DNA of 33,975 bases, from contig JAJQEC010000102.1 of NCBI GenBank assembly GCA_021201815.1, positions 1 through 33,975 on the forward strand, read 5' to 3'. The notes under the pieces were generated by a model that was given only the letters and a program-made list of their open reading frames with translations, was not told where the DNA came from and ran no database searches. The stretch comes from Candidatus Azobacteroides sp. GTDB lineage: Bacteria; Bacteroidota; Bacteroidia; Bacteroidales; WRGA01. Positions 27,534 through 33,975 of this stretch are shown here, piece by piece (the first letter of the stretch is position 1; each line of letters opens with the position of its first letter). Both the position numbers and the translations under genes were made by a program.

Positions 27534-27667
27534 AGAGTCAAGAACCAAGACTCTGGCTTCCTAATCTTTTGAATGAGTGATTTACATTTTTCTTTTTATA
27601 AATTATCAAAACAAGAAATAAAATGCAACCATAAAGTCTTGACTCTGGACTCTTGGTTCTTGACTCT
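27534..27667. repeat. 17-bp perfect inverted repeat of a reiterated AAGAGTCAAGA motif
   Basis: AGAGTCAAGAACCAAGA (27534-27550) is the exact reverse complement of TCTTGGTTCTTGACTCT (27651-27667), separated by 100 bp. GACTCTGG also occurs as a direct repeat (27549-27556, 27641-27648). The right arm lies within the 25-bp repeat shared with 4084-4108. It starts 16 bp after the GH92 stop and ends 3 bp before the next ATG, so it fills the whole gap. Confidence 0.6.
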
Positions 27668-27672
27668 AATAT
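27648..27672 (+). repeat. 25-bp intergenic repeat, copy B, running into the next start codon
   Basis: Matches 4084-4108 at 23 of 25 positions, differing at the 9th and 17th bases. The shared CTAATAT end supplies the first two bases of ATG 27671 here. Presence in the 5' leaders of two genes of the same locus suggests recombination or copying between leaders, or a dispersed genomic repeat. Confidence 0.6.
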
Positions 27673-28330
27673 GAAACCCCTCTTATCTATCTTATGTTGT
27701 TTCACCGTGATTGTTCCGGCAATGTGGGCGCAGGAAAGTAATCCGCGGTTCTTATTCGACCGGTTTGAAAAAGGTGTTGTCATCTATTCCAATGGCTCTC
27801 CGGCAACAGAAAGCCTGTTCAACTATGATACGCTTACAGAGAAACTTCTTTTTATGTTACCTGATTCTTCAATGATGGAATTGGATATGCCAGGTATCAT
27901 TTCCGAAGTGAAAATCGGCGATCGGTTATTTGAACAGGTAAACAGGAATGCTTTTTATGAAAAAGCCGAAGCCGGAGAAAACATCCTTTATATCCGATGG
28001 AAATCAAAACTACCGGTTATCAAAAAAGAAGGTCCTTATGGAATGATTTCCGAGACCGGGGCGATTGATAACATAGATCAGATTGCTTTTATGGGTAGCT
28101 TGTATGATTTTAATAAGAAAAAGGATCTTCCCCTGATATCCGTGAACATTTATTACCTGAAAGTGAAAAATAAATTCAAACGTTTTGATTCATTTAATGG
28201 GTTAGCCAAAATAATCAAATCCCAACAGGAAGAAATAAAAACTTGTATAAAGGAAAAATCATTGGATTTCAATAACCGGGAAGATGTAAAAAGAGCTCTC
28301 GAAGAGTGCATCCTATTCAAAGTAGAATAA
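27671..28330 (+). CDS. Small secreted protein of unknown function
   Basis: 219 aa from ATG 27671; the longer TTG start at 27653 would lie in the repeat. Signal peptide with probable cleavage at MWA|QE. The mature protein is rich in short beta strands (KGVVIYSNGSPATESLFNYD, EKLLFMLPDSSMMELDMPGI, EVKIGDRLFEQV) and ends in a charged helical tail (IIKSQQEEIKTCIKEK). Similar 200-250 aa Bacteroidota exported proteins with an NYD...LLF...IGDR pattern exist, but I know of no assigned function. It may be part of the PUL or a bystander. A REP-like element lies between it and GH130. Confidence 0.7.
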   Translation: MKPLLSILCCFTVIVPAMWAQESNPRFLFDRFEKGVVIYSNGSPATESLFNYDTLTEKLLFMLPDSSMMELDMPGIISEVKIGDRLFEQVNRNAFYEKAEAGENILYIRWKSKLPVIKKEGPYGMISETGAIDNIDQIAFMGSLYDFNKKKDLPLISVNIYYLKVKNKFKRFDSFNGLAKIIKSQQEEIKTCIKEKSLDFNNREDVKRALEECILFKVE

Positions 28331-28355
28331 TTTCACCTTTTACACCATATCTTCA

Positions 28356-28402
28356 GCCACGTAGTGGCGACATATCATTAGCCGTGGCGTCTCAATCCAC
28401 GG
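28356..28402. repeat. REP-like double hairpin
   Basis: Two adjacent stems: GCCAC-GTA-GTGGC (28356-28368) and CCGTGG (28382-28387) with CCACGG (28397-28402). They are joined by GACATATCATTAG. The layout of a short GCCAC-type stem, an AT-rich linker and a second stem resembles REP sequences associated with RAYT (IS200-like) transposases. No transposase is in the window. It could also serve as a terminator for the preceding gene. Confidence 0.5.
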
Positions 28403-28453
28403 ACGAAATAATAAAAAACAAATTATAGTTTAATATACCAAAATAAAAAGATC

Positions 28454-29602
28454 ATGAGAAAAAACGCCATCATAAAGCTCTCCATGCTTTTATCAGTAGC
28501 CGTATTGTTTTCATGCAATAATAAAAAAGAAACCACCAATGTGGAAATAGCAGGTTTTCCCGACTGGGCATGGGCTGATTTTAAACGTCCGGAGGGAGTA
28601 AACCCGATTATCTCTCCTATTGAAAATACGCTTTTCTATTGTCCGTTGACAAAGGATTCTGTTGCGTGGGAATCAAATGATACATTCAACCCCGCTGCAA
28701 CTATCTATGATGGAAAGATCATTGTATTTTACAGGGCAGAAGATAAATCGGGTGAGGGAATCGGTGGCCGTACATCCCGGTTAGGATATGCCTGGTCGGA
28801 AGACGGATTGAATTTCCAACGGGAGACAACTCCTGTCTTTTATCCGGATAATGACAGCCAGAAAGAACTCGAATGGCCCGGAGGATGTGAAGACCCACGG
28901 ATTACAGTGACCGGAGACGGGACCTATGTCATGTTATATACCCAATGGAACAGAAAACAGGCGCGTATGGCAGTCGCTACCAGCAAAGACCTCCGGAAAT
29001 GGGAAAAACACGGACCGGCTTTTGCAAAAGCTTATGACGGACGTTTCTTTGATGAATTTTCAAAATCCGGTTCTATTATCACAGGATTGGTGGATGGAAA
29101 ACAGGTGATCGCAAAAATTGATGGAAAATACTGGATGTACTGGGGTGAAAAATTTGTGAATGTGGCTACCTCCGAAGATCTTATTAACTGGACACCGCTA
29201 CTGGATGAAAACGGTGAATTTCTGAAAGTCATCGAACCACGTCCGGGTAAATTTGACAGCGAACTGACCGAATGCGGACCTCCTGCAGTAATAACCAATA
29301 AAGGGATTCTTCTTCTTTACAACGGAAAGAACAAACATGGAGAAGAAGGAGATCCCAACTATACGGCTAATTCTTATTGTGCCGGACAGGCATTATTTGA
29401 TCTCAACGATCCGACAAAACTTATCGGGCAACTGGATAAGCCATTCTTTATTCCTGAAAGTGATTTTGAAAAAAGCGGTCAATATCCGGCAGGCACCGTA
29501 TTTATAGAAGGGCTGGCACACCATAACAATAAATAGTTCCTGTATTATGGCTGTGCGGATTCCCGTGTTGCCGTGGCAGTATATGACCCTGCTGTAAAGT
29601 AA
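28454..29602 (+). pseudogene. GH130 mannosidase/mannoside phosphorylase lipoprotein, nonsense codon near C terminus
   Basis: Lipoprotein (lipobox LFSC, Cys21) with a five-bladed beta-propeller GH130 pattern: NPAATIYDGKIIVFYRAED, GYAWSEDGLNF, PGGCEDPRIT with the conserved Asp147, YWMYWGE, ECGPPAVITNKG, LLLYNGKN. GH130 enzymes act on beta-mannosides by phosphorolysis or, in some exported members, hydrolysis (beta-1,2-mannosidases). Export here argues for hydrolysis. The frame stops at TAG 29534-29536 after AHHNNK, giving 360 residues. It then continues FLYYGCADSRVAVAVYDPAVK to TAA 29600-29602. The family reads K-W-F-L-Y-Y-G at this point, so TAG almost certainly replaces a Trp TGG. Loss of the YYGCAD strand should disrupt the last propeller blade. 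Confidence 0.88.
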
Positions 29603-29660
29603 TGGCGGTAATAATACCATTTTTTAGTTTCTGTTTCCGGCTATTAAATCACAGATCAAT

Positions 29661-31199
29661 ATGAAAAGAATCTTTTTTTTCCTGGTTAACGCAATTCTTT
29701 TATCATCTTATATACAAGGTCAGTCTTCCGGATATTTTACCAATCCGGTAATTCCGGGAGACCTGGCTGATCCTTCTGTGATTCGTATAGGTGAGATGTA
29801 TTATGCGACAGCTACTTCGTCGGAATGGGCTCCTTACTTTCCGGTGTTCGGCTCAACGGATCTGGTAAACTGGGAACAGAAAGTGCATATCTTTACCAAA
29901 AAGCCGGAATGGACTTCTAATTCATTCTGGGCACCCGAATTATATTGCCATAACGGAAAAGTATATTGTTATTATACCGCCCGCAGAGAAGCGGATGGTG
30001 TATCTTATATCGGAGTAGCCACGGCAAATTCTCCGTTGGAAGAATTTACAGATCATGGGCTGTTGGTAGAATATGGTACGGAAGCCATCGATGCATTTGT
30101 CTACAATGATGAAGGACAGTTGTACATCACCTGGAAAGCATACGGATTAGACCGGCGTCCGATAGAAATAATCGGAAGCAAACTGTCTGCGGATGGTTTG
30201 AGGCTTGAAGGAGAACCTTTTTCTCTTTTGAAAGACGAAGAGAATATAGGCATGGAAGGTCAGTATCATTTTAAGAAAGGAGACTATTATTATATCATCT
30301 ATGCAGCCCATGGATGTTGTGGCCCGTTTAGCGATTACGATGTATATGTCGCCCGTTCCGAAAACTTTAAAGGTCCTTACGAGAAATATCAGGGAAATCC
30401 TGTCCTGCATGGAGGAAATGAAGAATATCTTTCCTGTGGACATGGAACCATTGTTGATGCACCCGACGGACGGATGTTTTACATGTGTCACGCTTACTTA
30501 AAGGGTGACGGCGTATTTGCCGGCCGGCAGCCTATCCTGCAGGAAATGCGTATGACAGAAGATAAATGGGTTCGCTTCCTGACCGGAGAACATGCGGTAA
30601 GAAAACAACCGGTTCCTTTTCCCGGTACTATTCAGAAAAAAAGATCCGGGTTTGAAGATAACTTCGATACTCCTGATCTGAAAGTTAACTGGTCCTGGAA
30701 TTATCCGTATGCGGAACCGGATATAAAAATCAAAAACGATCAATTGTATGTAAACGGATTTCCTAAAGAGGGAAATAAGTATGGAACTGCCCTCTGTGTA
30801 CGTGCGGAAGTTCCGGTTTACTCTTATTGTACCCGGGTGGCAAACGATAATAACAGCCTGAAAGGGTTGACCATGTATGGGGACAATAATAACCTCCTGA
30901 TATGGGGCATTGCCGGAAATCAGGTAGTATTGAAATATGTAAAAGACGGTCAGGAATCAATTCTGTATAAATCCGATTCCGAAACAGTCCATCCATGGTT
31001 GAAAATAGAAGTGGAAAAAGGATGCCTCCTTGCTTTTTATCAAAGTGAGAATGGAAAAGATTGGGAAAAAGCCAGAGAAGAAGTATTGGATGTTTCTCAT
31101 TTGATGCGATGGGACAGGGTAGCCCGTCCGGGCTTAATACATGCCGGGAAACAAAGTGAACCTGCTGCATTTTCGTTTTTCAGGTTAATGAATAAATAA
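29661..31199 (+). CDS. GH43 family glycosidase with C-terminal beta-sandwich, secreted
   Basis: 512 aa with signal peptide (about 1-20, YIQG|QSS). Five-bladed propeller with the three GH43 acidic residues: base Asp37 (DLADPSV), pKa-tuning Asp144 (EAIDAFVYND) and acid Glu199 (GMEGQYHF). After about residue 330 a concanavalin-like domain (FEDNFDTPDLKVNWSW..., FYQSENGKDWEKA) follows, as in GH43 proteins with a DUF1349-type module. The family is inverting and commonly removes arabinofuranose, xylose or galactofuranose-type residues. In a mannose-centred locus it probably trims a side chain. Exact substrate unknown. It starts 58 bp after the restored GH130 end, so it is likely cotranscribed. Confidence 0.87.
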   Translation: MKRIFFFLVNAILLSSYIQGQSSGYFTNPVIPGDLADPSVIRIGEMYYATATSSEWAPYFPVFGSTDLVNWEQKVHIFTKKPEWTSNSFWAPELYCHNGKVYCYYTARREADGVSYIGVATANSPLEEFTDHGLLVEYGTEAIDAFVYNDEGQLYITWKAYGLDRRPIEIIGSKLSADGLRLEGEPFSLLKDEENIGMEGQYHFKKGDYYYIIYAAHGCCGPFSDYDVYVARSENFKGPYEKYQGNPVLHGGNEEYLSCGHGTIVDAPDGRMFYMCHAYLKGDGVFAGRQPILQEMRMTEDKWVRFLTGEHAVRKQPVPFPGTIQKKRSGFEDNFDTPDLKVNWSWNYPYAEPDIKIKNDQLYVNGFPKEGNKYGTALCVRAEVPVYSYCTRVANDNNSLKGLTMYGDNNNLLIWGIAGNQVVLKYVKDGQESILYKSDSETVHPWLKIEVEKGCLLAFYQSENGKDWEKAREEVLDVSHLMRWDRVARPGLIHAGKQSEPAAFSFFRLMNK

Positions 31200-31351
31200 C
31201 AATCTTTTATTGTCCCATACTGATTGTGAAGTGAAAATAAATATGATGAAAAGGCGCTGGCGATGTACTGTTTGGAACTAACACATACCGGTACAGATAC
31301 TTTTTAATTGCATTCTATACAACATGTAAAAACCTATTTTTAATCATTTAA

Positions 31352-33913
31352 ATGAAACGTATCATGAAAAAAATTTTCTTTCTATTTCTTTTTTTGGCCG
31401 GGATGCTGCAATTGCAGGCAATCACGGTAACTCATTATCTGGGGCGGAATCAGATAAACGACCTGCTGGAAAAACTGGAAGATAAAAAGGCACAGCCTGT
31501 CTGGTCACCGGAAACAGAGGATAGCAATAGTGAAGAATGGAAAACAGTGGCGGGCCTGAAGTGGGGTGCTACCGGTACACCTTCTTATATTCCTGCGGAT
31601 GAAAACAAAGATTATTCTTTACTGGAAGAAATTGACTGGTCGGGTTATTCTTATTCCCAGAAAAACGGAACGTCAATTCATATAAAACATACAGCAGAAG
31701 ACATGCTGAATGATTTAAGTACCCTGAAAAAAATGAATTTTTCAGGCAATAATTTCCGGGATGTGACCATTGAGCTACTGCCAGCATTGACGGAAGTTGA
31801 TCTTTCTAATAATCCGACTTTGCAAAGCCTTAGTATAATCAACTGTCCGGAACTGGAAGTGGTAAATATTACCGGAAGCAATTTATCATTTGCAACAATA
31901 AACACGATCAAATCGAATATAAGCCTGAAACAAAACGGAACTTTTAATTACCGGTTACAAGGGGAGAAAGCACTCCGGGCAAATGCCGTAGATTTGACAG
32001 ATATACTGGCAGAGAACGGAACATCCGTGGATAACTGGTCTGTTCAGCCCGTTTCGAATGCCGGTGGGGTATATGTTTTTAGCGATGACCAGGTAGGCAA
32101 TACGATTACCTGTACATTGAAAAACAGCAATTATCCGGACTTATCTGTTCAGTATCAAATTAAATTATTACCCGGGAATACCGTATATATAACAATAAAT
32201 GAAGATCCGGGAAGCACCATAGAAGTAGAATCTTTACCGGCTTCTATCGGGGAAACGATCACTATCGGTATTGAAATAGAAGATTTATATGAACTGATAT
32301 CTTTTACGATAAACGGAGAAAATAAAACAGGAGAACTAACTAAGGAAGGAAATAAATATAGGCTGGTACTGGAGTTATTGGCAGGAACCGATAGCTATAC
32401 CTTTGCTACCAAAACAGTTGGATTCAGCGGGGAAGGTGCAGGTACTTCCGAATCTCCTTACCTCATTACCACTCAACAACAGTTGATGCAGGTGAAAAAT
32501 AATCCGGGGGCAACCTATAAACTGGTAAATGATATTACTCTTAATTTAACAGCCGAAGGTTGGGAACCGATTACTGGTTTTTATGGTATGTTTGATGGAA
32601 ATGGACATGTAATCCTTGATTTATGGATTGATTCCCCGAATAATAATGCCGGATTATTTTCACGATTAACAGGAAATGCGGAAATTAAAAACCTGGGAGT
32701 TATTATTGCTGATGGAAAAACAATAAAAGGAAATGAGAATGTAGGAGGTATTGCCGGGTTAATTCAGCGGGGAACAATTTCCGGATGTTTTGTAACAGGT
32801 TCGCTCGAAGGAAAAGCAAATGTCGGGGGAATAGCAGGGGCAGCCCGAGGAAATGCTATTATTCGGAATTCTTATTCTACAGGTGGAAGCGTTTCTTCAG
32901 CGGACAGAGCTGCAGGAATTCTGGCACACATAGAATATGGGCAGGTAAAAGTAACCGACTGCTATTCTACAAGTATTATTTATGTGGCAGAGACGAAATC
33001 CGGAGGGGGAATTATCGGTTCATTCGATGCGGGAGAACTGATTCTTACTGATTGCATGGCATTAAATCCGAGTATTTCGGTTCATCCGGATGATATGGAG
33101 GGAGAAGGAGAAACTCCGAACGCTTTTGCTTATCGGGTCATTTCCTATATTCAAAATGACGAAGACATTACTTACAACGGAAATTATGCATTCTCCGGAA
33201 TGCTGATTAATGGAGAAATAATAACTACGACTACAGAAACAAAACATGGGGAAGGAAAAACAGCAAAAGAATTTGTTGCAGATAATACCTCTTATACGAA
33301 TTGGGATTTTACAGATACCTGGACGAAAGGAAACAGTAAATACCCGTTACCTGTACTAGCAGTCTTTGCCTCTGCTAACCAGCCATCAGTATATCCCGAA
33401 CATTTGAGCTATCGGGTTACCGTAGAGGTTGCAGTAGAAGATGCCAGTGCGACTTATGGAAATGTAAGCCTGAGTGCTACGGACGAAACCATCAAAGAGG
33501 TGGAAGTAAATGCCGGAGACGATGTCATCATTTATTTTACTCCTAAACAAGGATATCAGGCTGTTTCTTTATTCTCAGGAGAGGAGTATATCACTACGAA
33601 TATCATAGGCGATACTTATACCCTGGAAACTGTGCTGGATGATTATACAGAAGAAAAAATGATCTATGTCGCTTTCTCCGGTACCGTAGGAATCGATAAG
33701 AATGAAATAATTTCGGTTTCCGTTTATCCGAATCCGACACAAGATCGTCTATTTATCAACGGAAAAGTACCCGGAAGCCAGGTGGTAGTATATGATGTAA
33801 TGGGTAAAACTGTGTTGGCGACCCAGACAGCGGAATTGGATTTATCTTCTTTCGCTACAGGCATATATTTTGTAGAAGTAGATGGTAATACCCTGAAAGT
33901 GCTGAAAAAATAG
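31352..33913 (+). CDS. Large secreted protein with LRR-like, GLUG-like repeats and T9SS sorting domain
   Basis: 853 aa; ATG 31352 or 31364 both give a signal peptide (FLFLAGMLQLQA). Order: N-terminal region of unknown fold; three LRR-like repeats (about 120-183, STLKKMNFSGNN, PALTEVDLSNN, CPELEVVNITGS); Ig-like strands; then GLUG-type beta-helix repeats (about 430-570, NVGGIAGLIQRGTISGCFVTG, NVGGIAGAARGNAIIRNSYS). After about 670 come two Ig-like segments. The C terminus (about 785-853, SVYPNPTQDRLFINGK..., YDVMGKTVL, ATGIYFVEVDG) is a Por-type sorting domain that sends proteins through the type IX secretion system to the surface. It is likely an adhesin or surface glycan-binding protein. The 152-bp upstream gap suggests its own promoter. 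Confidence 0.85.
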   Translation: MKRIMKKIFFLFLFLAGMLQLQAITVTHYLGRNQINDLLEKLEDKKAQPVWSPETEDSNSEEWKTVAGLKWGATGTPSYIPADENKDYSLLEEIDWSGYSYSQKNGTSIHIKHTAEDMLNDLSTLKKMNFSGNNFRDVTIELLPALTEVDLSNNPTLQSLSIINCPELEVVNITGSNLSFATINTIKSNISLKQNGTFNYRLQGEKALRANAVDLTDILAENGTSVDNWSVQPVSNAGGVYVFSDDQVGNTITCTLKNSNYPDLSVQYQIKLLPGNTVYITINEDPGSTIEVESLPASIGETITIGIEIEDLYELISFTINGENKTGELTKEGNKYRLVLELLAGTDSYTFATKTVGFSGEGAGTSESPYLITTQQQLMQVKNNPGATYKLVNDITLNLTAEGWEPITGFYGMFDGNGHVILDLWIDSPNNNAGLFSRLTGNAEIKNLGVIIADGKTIKGNENVGGIAGLIQRGTISGCFVTGSLEGKANVGGIAGAARGNAIIRNSYSTGGSVSSADRAAGILAHIEYGQVKVTDCYSTSIIYVAETKSGGGIIGSFDAGELILTDCMALNPSISVHPDDMEGEGETPNAFAYRVISYIQNDEDITYNGNYAFSGMLINGEIITTTTETKHGEGKTAKEFVADNTSYTNWDFTDTWTKGNSKYPLPVLAVFASANQPSVYPEHLSYRVTVEVAVEDASATYGNVSLSATDETIKEVEVNAGDDVIIYFTPKQGYQAVSLFSGEEYITTNIIGDTYTLETVLDDYTEEKMIYVAFSGTVGIDKNEIISVSVYPNPTQDRLFINGKVPGSQVVVYDVMGKTVLATQTAELDLSSFATGIYFVEVDGNTLKVLKK

Positions 33914-33921
33914 TTATATCC

Positions 33922-33941
33922 CAACTCTCCCCTCGAAGAAG
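33922..33941 (-). repeat. 20-bp repeat, inverted copy of 53-72
   Basis: Read on the minus strand this is CTTCTTCGAGGGGAGAGTTG, identical to the plus strand at 53-72. It lies 8 bp after the stop of the T9SS-signal gene. Flanks do not match, so the identity ends abruptly at 20 bp. It may be a dispersed intergenic repeat or, less likely, part of the end of a minus-strand gene continuing beyond the window. Confidence 0.6.
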
Positions 33942-33975
33942 ATACTATGTAAATAATCAAATTTGTTTTGCTAAA

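Noticed and set aside
33724..33960. Minus-strand frame at the right edge
   Set aside because: Antisense to the T9SS sorting domain, which is clearly coded on the plus strand.
1..33975. CRISPR arrays, tRNA, rRNA, insertion sequences, phage or defence genes
   Set aside because: None seen: no regularly spaced repeats, no transposase or integrase motifs and no cloverleaf-like sequence in the gaps. The window reads as a PUL from end to end.

Overview
This window is a single-strand polysaccharide utilization locus (PUL) from a member of the phylum Bacteroidota, most likely order Bacteroidales. The support is SusC/SusD-type outer-membrane genes, DUF5004 and DUF4961 lipoproteins, a DUF6377-type membrane regulator, start sites without Shine-Dalgarno sequences, and a Por-type (T9SS) C-terminal sorting domain on the last gene. 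The sorting domain suggests a Parabacteroides/Dysgonomonas/Porphyromonas-like lineage rather than B. thetaiotaomicron, but the genus cannot be fixed from sequence alone. All convincing genes lie on the + strand.

Layout. 1-116: tail of an unrelated gene. 117-646: non-coding gap. 647-2248: TPR/TM/DUF6377 regulator. 2249-2418: inverted repeat and candidate promoter. 2419-9018: SGNH esterase, GH38-like alpha-mannosidase, GH92 lipoprotein. 9114-20728: SusD, DUF5004, DUF4961 (interrupted), SusC, SusD, SusC. 21029-27518: GH2, GH92, GH92. 27671-31199: small secreted protein, GH130 (interrupted), GH43. 31352-33913: large secreted protein with LRR-like segments, GLUG-like repeats and a T9SS signal.

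Function. Three GH92 enzymes, a GH38-like enzyme and a GH130 point to a mannose-rich glycan such as an N-glycan or yeast/fungal mannoprotein glycan. GH2, GH43 and the esterase would remove beta-linked sugars, pentose or galactofuranose-like decorations and acyl groups. No GH18/GH85 endoglycosidase or GH76/GH99 endomannanase is present, so the visible set is exo-acting. One GH92 (23009-25285) carries Trp, His-Glu, Glu and Asp residues at a constant +4 offset from those I remember for the alpha-1,2-mannosidase BT3990. The other two lack the His-Glu pair and probably cut other linkages.

Main oddities. (i) Two PUL genes carry in-frame nonsense codons with intact reading frame beyond: TGA 11487-11489, just after the lipoprotein signal of the DUF4961 gene, and TAG 29534-29536, in place of what is almost certainly a Trp near the GH130 C terminus. 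(ii) The Sus genes run D-DUF5004-DUF4961-C-D-C, a circular permutation of the expected C-D-(accessory)-C-D. (iii) Several intergenic gaps hold inverted repeats built from short reiterated motifs. One 25-bp motif recurs (23/25) just upstream of two genes 23.5 kb apart, and a perfect 20-bp inverted repeat lies near the two window ends. I found no defence system, CRISPR array, tRNA, rRNA or insertion sequence.
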